Source: Platerodrilus igneus
Lineage: Eukaryota > Arthropoda > Insecta > Coleoptera > Lycidae
Assembly (NCBI GenBank): GCA_036346225.1
Contig: JARFIW010001344.1
Span: 937,001-1,001,000, forward strand
DNA length: 64,000 nucleotides
Direction of reading: 5' to 3'
Part shown: piece by piece, positions 33,133 to 45,712 of the stretch
How the letters are laid out: every line of letters begins with the position of its first letter
Numbering within the stretch: position 1 is the first letter of the stretch
Notes under the pieces: model-generated
Database searches by the model: none
What the model saw: the letters and a program-made list of their open reading frames with translations, nothing else
What the model was told of the DNA's origin: nothing
Position numbers and translations under genes: made by a program

Positions 33133-35740
33133 TACTGTGATATTTAGGTGTTATAATAGTAGTAGAATTTAGTTGTACAGTTATTTCATTATTTTAGCAT
33201 ATAGAACAACAGAGTACGCTTTAAAAACGCTTTTATATAGGTAGTGTAGAAGTCAGTAATTCGACTGGAATACTTAAAAAGCTAAAAGTTTATTTTCATA
33301 ATCTGACAGGTGTAAATATTCGTAAAGTTGGTGTATATAAGTTAACGTTTCAAATTTCTGTATAGGAATATGTAAGGAAGAAACAAACATCTAAGGTCCA
33401 TAACAATTAAAGCTTTGTATTTAATTATAACAACGAAGATGTGTAACTTTAAAAGCGTTAGTATTTGAAACCGTTTTAGTATAGATATAAGTGTTGAAAG
33501 TTTTAAAACTGTTTGTCAAAGCTTTTCTAATAACATATAAAATCAGTAACGAATTTAAACGTCTTTATTTCCCGGTATATTTTTAGATAACGTTAAACAA
33601 ACAACAGCAAATTTCGATTAGGGCTGATTATAGCTGTCAATTATATTTGAGTTATAGCTCAGGTGTGGAGATAACTGTGGTCGTTAAAAGTTCAACTTGA
33701 CAACGAGTAACAAAGGTGGCGTAGGGGATAAAATAAGTACAAGTGAAATGAAGTTAACACGTGTTAGGGTAATGGAATTGTAGCAAAAAGGTGGCAATAC
33801 AAACTGGTGTGAGTGCAAAGCAAAAGAGAGATGATGTTAGAAGCGTATGTTGGAGAGAGATAGATGTTAGCCTGTTGCACTAGGAAGGTGCTGAATGTTA
33901 ACTTTGTCAATTGGGGATTAAAGATACGCAACGTGCTTGGTGACAGGGGATAGATAATACGGGGATAGAAATCAAGTAAGGATGGTTTGCGAACGTTAGT
34001 TCGCGTTTCAAAGAAATATTTTACTAGGAATTTTAAGCGCACATTACAAAATTACGGAAAAACCGTCGCCGTAGGTGTTTTGTTTGTATTGTGAAATTGT
34101 GAGAAGTGAAAACCGTTGAAAATTTACGTGGAGGGTATGTTTGTATTGACAGGTTTTTGTGGGGTAAGAAACTGTATATAAACTCCAGCAGGTTGTTGTG
34201 GGGCTTTCTTAAAATTTCGCTCTTAAGTTCTCTTAGAGTTTGCTCTTAGTCCTCAAATCAGAGTTCATGATAGTCTACAAGTTTCAATAGCATAAAGCTT
34301 ATGTTTATTTCAATTATGGGAAAAAGTTTGGACAATATGTGAATACGGTTGAGCGGTCCTGAGCATATGTAACAGCAAAAACTTGGATTTCGGAAACACT
34401 TAGAAACTTCGTTAAAACAGTCCTTCAGCTGGATGTACCTAGGGCTGAATATATTTTCTTAAGGAATTTTGACATGCAAACAGTGGTAGTTATCTCTTTG
34501 AGTTGTTTAGTTACTTAATTGGGGTTGTCTTATATTAATTTGGTGTTTTGTATTTAATTGGGGTTGTTATTGTAATTAATTGGGGTTTTAGTAGTAGTTA
34601 TAGATAAGGGAGTTTATGTTCAAAGTTGAATTTAGAAGTAGTTGTGGTTTTAGTTAAAGATTTTATTTGTAAATAGTTTGAAAAGTTAGAATATACCCTG
34701 TGGCAATGGAATACATAGATACTGTGTTATTTAAAGCTTGGTAGTTCAAGGAATTAAAAAAAATATAATAGATTAAGATGGCCAAAGGCTGGTTTCACTA
34801 GGAAACGGTAATTATTGATATTTTGAAAAATTGAGATTCCAATTACTGCTTCTAAAGAAGACGTCTTTAGATCCAGAATTAAAATTTAGTTAGTGTATTA
34901 GTAATTGTGAAGCCTAGCCAATAATAGGCCAGAATAAGAAGAATAAAGCAGTGTGTACTGCGAAATTGTTAATTATTATAGTAAAAGGCAACATAGGCCA
35001 GGTACGTAGAAGTTTATCTACGAGTTGTATGAAATATTTTATGGTGGTTGAGGGTATTGTCAACCAGTAATATTTGTATGACGTTACGTGAGAATTAGTT
35101 GAAATAGCATCAATACTTATTCATAGCGATGAGACCTATCAAATACACTTTCAAACAATATTGCTAAATCAATTAATCGCGTCATCCCCGTTTTCTTAGA
35201 TATTTTTTTAATCCATCTCTGCATTCATTTTATGTCAATACAATTACGATAAAAGTTTATTTACTTTTACAAAAAAGTAACGAAACTCACCAACAATCGC
35301 ATTGCATATTTCATCCTCCGTCACAACTGTTTTCATTTTAAAATTTTGATTATCACCCTACCTTGTGACCAATTGATGCTTAAAACTTAACAAATTTAGC
35401 AAATTGGATACAGTAGATCTATTTAAAATAGAATTTAAAATACAAAACCCCACACCATTTACACTAATAGGTATACCTAGGTAGTATTCAATTTTACTGA
35501 AAAGAGCCTAGCTGTAGCTTAATCTACCTATAGTAAAACATGCATTTCAACTGATAATGATTTTAAGCAACCTCTTAAAAGAAGCTTTGTCTATCTCTTG
35601 TTTAAATCATAGTTACATAAAATAAGAAGCATGATTACAGTTATGAAATGAAAGCACGGCATTTTAAATGCATTGAACAAACTTTGAATATTAATACACA
35701 TAAAACGGTTTTTATTACAGGAAGTAGTAAATATCTATTG
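33133..35740. other. Long non-coding stretch with one promoter-like patch
   Basis: No coding domain on either strand. A TATA-like tatataaa at 34175-34182 is followed by a run of short motif repeats (cgctcttaagttctcttaga), which resembles an LTR promoter region, but no LTR ends or partner were found. Around 34513-34595 aattggggttgt is repeated three times imperfectly. Confidence 0.35.
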
Positions 35741-35744
35741 TATT

Positions 35745-36890
35745 AAATGTTTAAATAAATTTCCATTACAAGGTAAGTAAAACCCTAATCTATTATAAAA
35801 ATTTTTGTTTACTTTGGAAAGAGTGAGCAAGTGAATGTTGTTGCAAATATTAATTTTTTTATCTTCAACTTCTATTGATGCGATTTGTGTATATATAGTG
35901 TATATATAGCTGATTTTTAATATGTGGCCAAAGAAAAAAGTCGCACGGATTGATATCGGGCGATCTTGGAGGTCATTGTATTTTTCAACTCCTTCCGATA
36001 CATTTATTGGGAAATGTATTATTTAAAACGTTTTTTAAATCGGTAGCTTAGTACGCAGGACATCCATCATGCTGATACCAAATATCATATTCTCCGGCAA
36101 TATCTGTAATTTTGTCGGCAATTTCATTTTTTAGTAATTCTAAATACTTACCAGAATTTAAACTACCGTCTATGAAAATAAGTTCCACCATGTTGTTTTT
36201 TAATATACCTCCCCAAACGTTGACTTTTTGGGGATATTGGGTATTTGACTGAACAACAATATGTGGACTTTCTTTCGTCTAGTGTCGATGCATTTGCCTG
36301 TTTTATCCTGATACCAAATGGAACGTGCATTCGTCTGTAAAACAAATAAAATATGGAAGGTTCTCCAGCCGATTGCACATTTGCATAACAATCTGACAAA
36401 AAGTATTTCTACTATCCGTATCAGTTTGTAACAATTCCCTATGTCCTTGGCTTTTGAATGCGGAGTATTTGTTTCGCTTCAAAATTCAGTACACGAGATT
36501 TACCGATACTACTTTCGGATACTATTTGTCTCATACTAATTTTTGGTTGCATTTCAATCCATGCTAGAATATTAGCTTTTATATCTTCTGGGAGTTTTCT
36601 CTTAGGTTTTGATTTGCGTTCCGAATTGACACATCAATTTTTCTCAAAACTATGTATTACTCTAAGAATTGTAGAAGCATTTAGAACTGGCCTATTTGGA
36701 AAATTTACTGCAAACATGTCACTAATACATCTTAAGAAACAATCAATGCAAAACCATCTAGGAACTTGTATTTTCTTTTCAGTTGTATAAATAATCATGT
36801 TGTCATGCGCAGGTAGGAAATGATGTGATTTTGAAAATAAGGACTTCAACTTAAATACTTGCAATAACAATTTCAATTAAAGTGACAGCT
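35745..36890 (-). pseudogene. Mariner/Tc1-type (IS630 superfamily) transposase
   Basis: Reading leftwards: a helix-turn-helix segment (NFPNRPVLNASTILRVIHSF, near 36680) and a linker (ILAWIEMQPKISMRQIV); the first catalytic aspartate in FICFTDECTFHL (near 36330); VNVWGGILKNNMVELIFIDG (near 36210); a second aspartate in WYQHDGCPAY (near 36070); and the third in PPRSPDINPCDFFLWPHIKN (near 35960). This is the D-D-D layout of an IS630/Tc1/mariner transposase of the kind encoding YPxRP- and WPPRSPD-type motifs in arthropods. A TAA directly follows CPAY and at least three frameshifts are present. Terminal inverted repeats were not identified by eye. Confidence 0.75.
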
Positions 36891-39536
36891 TATATTTTGT
36901 TTTTTGCTACATCAACTGTAATTCATTCCTTTAACTAAACGTTTGTTACCTAATAAATATGCATTAACTTGCAGCTTAAAGAGTTTTAAATAAAATTTAG
37001 CAATGATATTTAATGATTTGGTGTGTTGCTTGTAAGGAAAAAATAAAAAATATTATTTAGCTAGCCTCCTTTTTGTAAGTTCTAGGTATAATTGCGATAG
37101 AAACATGAATTAAAAATTTTGCAAGTAATTTTTCAAATGATTATTTATGTTTCTGTCTCTATTTGGTGTTAAGAAAACTAGTGGAATTGTATGTGAGTGT
37201 TCTTTCTACCCAAAATACCTCCAATCAATAAATAAATAACAAGGATAAATTCTGTTTAAAATTTCTAGAACAAACTTCTCGAATTTAATGCACAGTCAAC
37301 GAATTAAACCACTAAAATATTGAGCAGTTTTTTGATATTTTGGCAAATTCCTTTATCGTATTAATTTGTTCATTATTGGATGCAACGATGCAGAATAGGT
37401 AGAAATAGGTTGATAAGTAGTGATAGGTTGGATAAATAAGTATAGGTAATGTTACGTGAGTAGATAGGTGTTTAGAAGTAGCATGTAAGATTAGGTGGTA
37501 GGAATTAATATATTTAAATTCAATAAAATATAGGTAAGTTTTCTTTGAATTGAAATAAGGAGATTATGTTGTGGATTCAAAGGGGTAAATCAGTGATAAA
37601 CAATAAAATTTCATCAACCCTGTACATAGAAAAGAGCAAATTATTTACGCAAAAATTTAATTTAATTCATTTAGTGAAAACGGACGAATATTAGAGTATT
37701 CTTATATTTAATAATGGGAATGTTAGAATTACATAAAGGAAAAAAGCTTCAAAGCAAATAGAAGTTCAAGGATACGCATAGTTAACCATAAGTTATTTTA
37801 ATTAAACACATATAAGCAAAAGGAAGCATGTTGCGTAAAAAAATCAATAATCCCAAGGCAATTGTATTCGTTGTAAAAACCAACGTCAGTTTTATCAGAT
37901 ACGGAGAAGTAGAAAGTCTAGGAATTGTTATGTTCCAAACGATCGATAATTAACAGAAACACCTGCTTTTTAAAGTTACGTTCAAAAAAGTCGAGCGTAT
38001 GTTAAGATAGGATTTCATAGAAATTATTTTCAACCGTCAGTTTGGTATAAACAACTAGGGTAACAGACATCTTAAGGAGTGGAGGAAATGGACAATCGGT
38101 TATATACAATAGATAGAGACAGATATAAAGCAAGCAAGGAGTTGATATGCACGTACAGTATACACGTAGAGTTGATATAAGATGTTAACAATATCGATTT
38201 TCTGTAACTCAAGTGGGGTTTTAAACGAGACAGCAAACATGCATAAGACAGAGATAAATAGAGCTTAGGCGGAGTTTGTGACGGCACAGAATTTTGTCAT
38301 TGGTTAAAAGCAGACAGTTTTCCAAACGTACACACACGCAAAGTTTAAAGCGAATTCGTGGTATACAGCACGTAGGACAAAACAAATTTTACGAATTTAG
38401 AGACGGTTATATTCGAAATTTGTAGAATTCGTTTTGAAAATAAGTTTTTCGAAGGAAGCGCGTCTACTAGGGGGTTTTAGAAGAATATAAATACCCTAGC
38501 TAGATTATTAAGGGTCTTTTCTCTTCTATTTTTCATTACGTCGATAAAGTACTGAATGCCGATTTAGACCAGCATACAATAAAGTTTTGTTGTGAGTATT
38601 TTATGTATGTAATTATGTTACCGTAAATACAGTGGTTGCAAGTATAAAACAGTAGTAGCGGACCTCTAATTATTGACGTAAAGTACGAGTAGTGCGTATT
38701 TAATTAATAAAGGTGCGGCTACTATAACACAAAAATCATTAAATGGAAGCATGATATATGGAGGTAAGCACCACAAGTAATCGAGTTTGTATGCATGATA
38801 TATGGAATGATGCTGTGAGACAAGACGCATAGCTTGCATAGGTAGCTGGTGGTAGAGGACTGTGGATCCGCTGAACAGCACAGTAAATCGAAACAACATA
38901 GTGGGGTGTTCTGGCACTCATCTCCGACGGGAAGGAAGCTTGAAGAATTCTCCAGGTAATTTATTTGAAATTTCTGTTGTTTTATAAACATTTGTGAAAT
39001 TTTGTGCTGTGACTTTTTTTGGTGGCATATTTATGGTTGTAGAAACTTATTGTAAAAGATACATATACCGGACAATTTATTGATGTTGAATATTAAAAAA
39101 GGGTGTATTTAGAACATCCAAAATTTTATTCAAGTAAAAAATAGAATTGTAAAAGGTAAACGGGTCTGTAAATTTTGTTTTAATTTATGCAAGGTTTAAA
39201 AGGCATATACAAACTAAACTGGGTTATAATAAGCTCACCATACTCCAATGTGAAGTCAATTTAGGGTAACATGTGGGGCCCATCTACTCAGATCTCATTG
39301 AATTTGTTTAAAAATCATTATAAAAATCAAGGACTTTAAGAACATACCATAGTTTGGGTTTTATAATTATTGTGTCAAACTGTATTAACACATGTAAATA
39401 TAATTTATCTGTTAATAGGTGTAAATAAAAGGTTGAAATGTATTATAAATTGTTTCAATCTTTATAATTCATTATTAACTCTATCCTCGTGACTATCAGC
39501 TAAAAAAAATTACACCCCCAAATTTCCTAAACCCTA
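36891..39536. other. Non-coding stretch with an LTR-like promoter patch
   Basis: No coding domain. At 38486-38493 tataaata is followed about 90 bp later by a polyadenylation-type aataaa (38578-38583), a spacing seen in LTRs. The region before it is rich in short purine runs. No matching second LTR or primer-binding site was found, so a solo LTR is only a possibility. Confidence 0.3.
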
Positions 39537-40106
39537 ACCTGATATCACAAGGTCGAGAATTTTTTCTTATTAATGTAAGTCCAAGGTAATGTTGGATGGA
39601 AAATGGCTTGAGATAAAGAAAAACTCTTAAGACATAAACGGCTAGTCGAGTGTTAGCTCTGGGTAGATCATGAGCTTGGGTCATGGGTTGATAAAAGACC
39701 AAAAATATATTTAATGAGCGCCACCGTATTTTTCAATACAATAACCAACAAAATTTAACTGAGCTTGCATTAGGGGAATGCGGAAACCTTATCTTAACAC
39801 CACTAACATAGCCATAAAACCTGAATTTCACCCTTTAGGACACACTTACCAAGACCTCAAACAACAGATGTCATACAGATGTCTCGGCTTTACCTGTGAA
39901 CAAACAAAAGTTCAACATGGACACCATTTGTGTCCTCAAAAATATTTGCCAAAAATAAAATAATAGAATTTAGGCTTCTAAAATATATACTGAGGGAATT
40001 TGTTTTCATTACACACAATTTCTAATCCGGGATGATTTGCAATTTTTTAATTTTAAATAATAAAAAGTCATTCAAAAGCAAAATAGATTCTATTTGAATA
40101 AATTTC

Positions 40107-40139
<33 letters not shown>

Positions 40140-41529
40140 CTACAGTATTTAAGTTTGTATCTTTATAAAATTTTCTCATAATAATTTTCTAGAACAGAAA
40201 TAGACTAGTGAAGTTTTGCATTCAAAATTAAGAAGATCTCTGAATGGATCTTTTCTATAAAATTTAATTAGATTGACGTGGAATTTCTAAGTTACTCATA
40301 ATACATAAATTTCTTTCAATCAGCGAAGTACTTCCTTGATCTTCACAATAACATTTAATCATCAAAGTGCAGATATTGTAGAATGTAATTATTCTAATTT
40401 ATTTTTATTCAACAATAAGTACGCAAATTTCATATGTCGATGAAAAATGCAAGTTCATGACCTCAAAATCTTTAAACATATTTTTAAATTAAATTAAGAC
40501 AGCATATGACGTCTAGATAGGACAACTGAATCTATGTTTTTTATATCTGACATAGGATGTCATTCACAACTTTATTAAATATACTATTTGCTTACATGTG
40601 CAAACATTCTGACAAGCAATCGACATATTATTTAATTCGCTGATTCCTCAAAAACTATTTTCTTTTTACGTTACTCAAATATTTAATGTTAGATAATTTC
40701 TAGTAATTTACGGTATGTTCAAAGTTATTAAATCCTAAAGAACACTCACGTGCTACGAAACTGCTCTAAACGAAAAATACTGGACCTTGACCTCAGCTGT
40801 CGGAAATTTCCATAAGTATCAAAGATCTTCAGAATACAAAGATTATATAACAGAACCAACCATAATATCCTTATTTGATGTTATTTATTGGAGAAGTTGA
40901 AATATACGGAACACATGTGAAATCACCTTTAACGTTACTGCATTTTATATTAAATAGGACGTAACCATATATTCTTGCTTTAAAATATTGCCTTAAGAAT
41001 TTGTCTTAAATTATTATCGGAGATATTGCCTTACGATATTGCACTAAGATGAAAAATATTAGTATAATCTATTTAATTAATATATACCAACTGTATTAAT
41101 GATGTCAAAAGGGGCTTCCATCTTCTTAGGCCTGTAGGGATCAACTGAACTGCTCGGAGCGAAGCTTATCGAAAATCATGCTCACGCAACCGCTGTTAGG
41201 CTCGACCTCCAGACACCAAGAATTTATCAATTATTTACTTTTTTTCTAACTTTGTTAGAAGCCACGTGCTTACACACGGCCATCTTGACTTCACTTATTC
41301 TGCAGAGCAGCCTGCCCGTTCGAACGCTGATAATGAAGTGCGCAAATTGACAACTTGACAGAGCTTAGTAACGAACTTTAGAGCATAAACGTAAAAGAAT
41401 CTATGTGTTATTATGAATTTTATATATTAATTTCTATTGGACGGTAATTCACAAATTAAATATTTTAAATTATAGCTGTTTTATTTTTATTTTAAAGAAC
41501 GAAGTGTCACTAGAAAAAAAATACGTTAC
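39537..41529 (+). mobile_element. Non-coding interspersed repeat X, copy 2 (about 1.99 kb)
   Basis: Partner of 14688-16635, same orientation, starting acctgatatcacaagg and ending aaaaaaatacgttac. Shared interior blocks are as in copy 1. Copy 2 contains a (TA)n stretch at 40110-40138 not present in copy 1. A 61-codon frame in it at 39778 is not maintained in copy 1, which argues against a coding role. Confidence 0.7.
40110..40138. repeat. (TA)n microsatellite inside repeat X copy 2
   Basis: About 29 bp of alternating TA, absent from copy 1. Confidence 0.85.
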
Positions 41530-41782
41530 AAGGTTGTATGATTGTGGTATTATTTGGTAGTTTTGTTAAATGGTGTGCGAGTGTGAAAGAGATATGTCTG
41601 TAAATTTTGGTATTTGAGAAGAGGCACAGCTGAGCTAGCCAGGGAAGCAGAGGAGTTTAAATGCGAAATAAAAGTGTAATGAATTTTTTTTTGAAATTTT
41701 TGAATTATCGAAAACTTTTATGTTGACCCAGGTGGGGCACGAATTTTAATAGAGAATCCAGAGACTGTCCCGACTTTCACGG

Positions 41783-41823
<41 letters not shown>

Positions 41824-43940
41824 ATAAATGTCCAGTTTCCTGCTGAACGCCACCGCTCTACGTTTTTCGAATATTCTAATTTTAAGTAAGCCACGGCTAG
41901 CCCAGTTTAATTCACACAGAGTGCACAATGTTACGGTAATCCAATAATTTACCCCTTCAAATCTTACCTGTTTGGAATGATAAAACGAAGTCAATCAATA
42001 TTCGTCTAATGAAAGGAAATAATATCTACACTTCACAGTTTTGTAATCCCTTAAATAAACCCTTCAAATAATTAATATTATTTGGATCATTTATCCCAAA
42101 AATTATTTTCCTTTAATTTAATTTAAAGTCACCAAAAACGACACTTTTTACTAAAAAAAAACTAGAACGTTCAAGACCTTTTAATTTTTATGACGTAAAT
42201 TTTAACGTATTAAATATTTTTGTAGACTCCTTACAAACTACAGAAAAAAATATATTCAGTGTTTAAATTTAAATATGAAATGATTTCTTATACTAGTTAG
42301 CCCTGACTTGTGATTTTCTGATGAGTCTTTTTCCCCTTTGGTCTGCTGTTGCCTGTGTTGGATCAGCACTCCTTTTATTATCTTCAATCGAAACACAATT
42401 CCCTGCTTTGTGCTCCTTCGCGTACGTTGGAACCAATGATTCAGTATTGTTACTCCTTGTTTCCAAAATTCACTTCGTGCTTTACTGTATATTTTTCTGT
42501 ATGCGCTTTAGATCCTTTCTAGATCCTTTAGAGTTTTGAATTAAATACACCTAGGATTTCTGACGTAGATTTCCTAGAGTTAGATTTGGATTTCTTAGAT
42601 TTTTGACTTAGATCCTTCTTAATATCACACTAAGAAGCCCTACATCATTATAAACATTTAATTTAAATTAATTAACAAATTTCTACTCACGTTTTCAGCA
42701 AAACGGCAAAAGCTTTTTCATATATCTTCAACGTAATTTGTCATCAACTATTATTATACAACACCACTGTTCACAATAATTTAATATAAAATTTATTTAT
42801 TTGACGCGTAAATATTCGAGTGAGAGTGATGCAGGTTCGACGTGCTTCAAATTGAGACTGCCTTTCCTTATCAAGTCTGGGCGTTATACAGCTTCCGCTA
42901 TCTACATTTTTGATTAGTTTGTCCAAACAGTCCTACAAAGTGTTGTAACCAACCATGTTTGTTTTGAACATTCCTAGGAGTTTTCAAGCTGATTCAGACG
43001 AAATTATTCTGTACTTGCATGCTATGCTTGTATTCCCATTATTTTACGATCCTTGACTGCCTGTTTTGTTATTATTGTTGAACTTTTATCTAGCCTATGT
43101 CTGTTGTTTGTGTAGATAAAGCTTTTTGGAGAATTGAATAAATAGCTGATGTAATATGAGTGATGTAAATTTACGTGTTCCTGTTTATGTCTTGTATTTA
43201 AAACTTATCTTTGAAAGTGCGTCTTCTATCAAAGCGCTTTATTATTCTTTTTTTATTTCATACGTAATTGCATAAAGACTTACTAGGTTTTATCTTTTCT
43301 CATGCGTATTTATTGTATAAATTTATTGAACGCTTCTTGAAGTAGTTTAATTGCACGTATAATTATTCCCCTGCTAAATATGTGTTTTTTTATTGAAAGA
43401 TATACTTACTGGCATTGATTAAAGTTAATTGCGGTCCTTATACAGAGTGTTAAATGTTTGTTATTTTTGATTCCTATTGAGATTTACAGTTACTACGCGA
43501 CTTTTACGACTAAATATACCCCTAAACAACCCCTTATGACAGCATTATTCCCCCAAATTAAAATATAAAATTTTAGAGCAATGTCATTTTTTTCGCCCAA
43601 CGTGAGGTTAAAATTCCATTGGTCTACAAATTCTTATATTTTTATTTTATTTTACCAAATCCAATTCCACCTTTTTAATCCTCTATTTACATCCACCTAA
43701 TTTTATACCTATTTTCTATTTTATTACCTTATTTATACCTACTACTAATCTTATACCCATGTCCTATTCTACTACCCTATTTATGCCTATACTTAAATTT
43801 ATTTTACATTTTATCTACTTACGTGTGTCCCTTTGTATGGGCGAATTAAATTTATTTGGAACTTTCCCCGTATTGTTCCCGATTCTGTGTCTTTTGGCTT
43901 GTATTTGTTGCCTGCTCTATAAATATATCCTCACTATTTA
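41530..43940. other. Non-coding stretch with a (TA)n run
   Basis: No recognisable gene. A (TA)n microsatellite occupies 41785-41820. At about 42500-42620 short blocks such as agatttcctagagttagatt recur loosely. A 72-codon frame at 42321 has no domain. Confidence 0.45.
41785..41820. repeat. (TA)n microsatellite
   Basis: About 36 bp of alternating AT, directly after a ggca boundary. Confidence 0.9.
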
Positions 43941-43942
43941 TT

Positions 43943-44990
43943 CTATCTCAAAAATTTAATTTTATCTTGAAAAAATTCACACTTCTTTAAATTTAACCTT
44001 AAACTTGCTATTTTTGATTCTAATAAAATTCTTTCCAAATGTACAAAGTGTTGTTCAACACAATCACTAAAGATCAAAACATCATCCACGTAGTGGATAC
44101 AAAATTCTTTATACGGTCCCAAAATACTTTGCATAGCTTTCACTAATGCAGCCGTACTCGAAGACAAACCAAAAGAGACCATTATAAATTGGTATATTTG
44201 CCTTTCTACAGAAAAACCCGTATATTTCCTTGATACTCACGCTAATGGAATTAACCAAAATGAATTCTTCAAATGTAGTTTGGTAAAGATTTTCTTACTA
44301 CCTGTCCTCGCCAATGTGCTATCCATTGTTGGTGGACATTTGTATTGCTGTTTTGTTCGCTTATTAATCTTCTTTGCATCTAAGCATAACCTGATGCAAT
44401 CATCACTTTTCTTCACAACGACCAATGGATTCACAAAGTGCGTACTTGAGTTTTCGATGATACCTTCACGTAACATTTGTTCTATTTCTTCTTTTACTCT
44501 ATCCCTGTATGCTGCTGGAATAGGATATAATTTAGTGTTAAACGGTTCGGTGTTTACTACTTCTAACTAGTGCTCATAACCTGTGGCAATTCACCCTGTT
44601 TCTCAAATCTTCTGGACATTTAATCTCCTCATTTGTATTCCCCTCATTATCTATTTCAACCTCAAATTGATTAATATTTACGCAGTCACCTTCGAATTCT
44701 ACATTCCCCTCTTCATACCATTCAATATGTTCTCCATTGCACTATATTTCTGTGCATTCTGCATTTATCTTCAACCCCAACTTGTCTATAACATCCATTC
44801 CAAATATAATATCTATCTTTTGTCCAGGTACAACCATAAAATCATTGTCCAATTTGACATCTCCCATTTCACATCTCAAAATTACCATTTCATTTATTCT
44901 ACAAAATCCCTTATTATTCGGTGCCACCAAATTTTTGACTTATGTCAGTTATAGACAGGAAGCTACGCTCAAAATTATGGCTACAAGCCA
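43943..44990 (-). pseudogene. pol: Ty3/gypsy pol remnant: protease end and reverse transcriptase
   Basis: Minus strand. A protease C-terminal half reads PGQKIDIIFGMDVIDKLGLK (near 44800), then a linker with EPFNTKLYPIP-like text near 44540, then RT: MLREGIIENSSTHFVNPLVV (44476), IRLCLDAKKINKRT, FTKLHLKNSFWLIPLA, and a second frame with MVSFGLSSSTAALVKAMQSI and the catalytic HYVDDVLIFS (near 44090), ending CEFFQDKIKFL at 43943. The catalytic aspartate of motif A is replaced (KLHLKNSFW where D-L-K-x-G/A-F/Y is usual). The upstream DTG box of the protease falls in the inverted-repeat arm and is degraded. RNase H and integrase are missing. Confidence 0.8.
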
Positions 44991-45335
44991 AGTATTAAAT
45001 ATATAAATATTTTAGGTAGTTAATTACACAAGGTAAGTTGATAAATACTATCGTATTATAGTGAATAAGATGAAATAATAATTTAGACTTTTATGCAATC
45101 CCTTGTCCAAGACCTTATATTTTCCATCTTTCAATTACTAGCTCGATTTGAAATGATCATTTGGGCTTTGCATAAAAGTCTAAGTTATTATTTCATCTTA
45201 TTTACTATAATACGATAGTATTTATCAACTTACCTTGTGTAATTAACTACCTAAAATATTTATATATTTAATACTTGGCTTATAGCCATAATTTTGAGAG
45301 TAGCTTCCTGTCTATAACTGACATAATTCAAAAAT
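44931..45335. repeat. Long inverted repeat, 167-bp arms, 71-bp spacer
   Basis: 44931-45097 is the reverse complement of 45169-45335 with only a handful of mismatches (about 96% identity). The left arm overlaps the protease end of the gypsy remnant, so the right arm is an inverted duplication of that tail plus flanking sequence. The spacer and the first part of the right arm (45102-45208) are repeated directly at 45505-45611, downstream of the tRNA-like sequence. Confidence 0.85.
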
Positions 45336-45444
45336 TGACAATGTTAGATATGATTGACAAAAATGCCGACCGTAATTGAAAGTTAGGTTGATGTATCGTC
45401 GTGTACACGATTTAAATTTGAAAATTTCCCAATTGTGTCATCGG

Positions 45445-45517
45445 TCTCGGTGGCGTAATTGGTAAACGCATGGTTCCGGCAAAACCAGGAAACAGGTTCA
45501 AGTCCTGTCCAAGACCT
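45445..45517 (+). tRNA. tRNA-like cloverleaf (anticodon GGC), probably a SINE head
   Basis: 73 nt fold into a cloverleaf: acceptor GTCTCGG with CCAAGAC (one C-A mismatch), D stem GCGT/ACGC with a GG-containing loop, anticodon stem TGGTT/AACCA, loop CCGGCAA, T stem ACAGG/CCTGT with loop TTCAAGT. A box tggcgtaattgg and B box ggttcaagtcc are intact, and tttt lies about 10 nt downstream. The GGC anticodon would mean alanine, but position 33 is C rather than U and the G3:U70 pair of alanine tRNAs is missing. The sequence downstream is repeated at 45102-45208, which suggests a tRNA-derived SINE rather than a working tRNA gene. Confidence 0.5.
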
Positions 45518-45603
45518 TATATTTTCCATCTTTCAATTACTAACTCGATTTAAAATGATCATTTGGGCTTTGTATAAAAGTCTAAGTTATTATTTCATCT
45601 TAT

Positions 45604-45611
<8 letters not shown>
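45505..45611 (+). repeat. SINE body repeated inside the inverted repeat
   Basis: Matches 45102-45208 at about 94%: both run gtccaagaccttatattttc ... aaatgatcatttgggctttg ... ttatttcatcttatt. Here it follows the tRNA-like head and runs into a (TA)n tail, a SINE-like layout. Confidence 0.6.

Positions 45612-45670
<59 letters not shown>
45608..45670. repeat. (TA)n microsatellite
   Basis: About 63 bp of alternating TA between the SINE-like unit and the Penelope-like element. Confidence 0.9.
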
Positions 45671-45673
<3 letters not shown>

Positions 45674-45712
45674 ATATTTTATTTTATTTATTTTATTTAT
45701 TATATTTTATCT

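Noticed and set aside
33764..34042. 92-codon minus-strand frame
   Set aside because: Low-complexity Ser/Leu/Tyr composition, no motif, no start context and no related frame elsewhere.
36458..36790. 110-codon + strand frame
   Set aside because: Antisense shadow of the mariner-type transposase on the minus strand.
42321..42539. 72-codon frame rich in Leu and Ser with hydrophobic stretches
   Set aside because: AT-rich random frames of this length are frequent here; no homology, promoter or conserved neighbour.
44583..44954. 123-codon + strand frame
   Set aside because: It is the antisense shadow of the gypsy protease-RT remnant on the minus strand.
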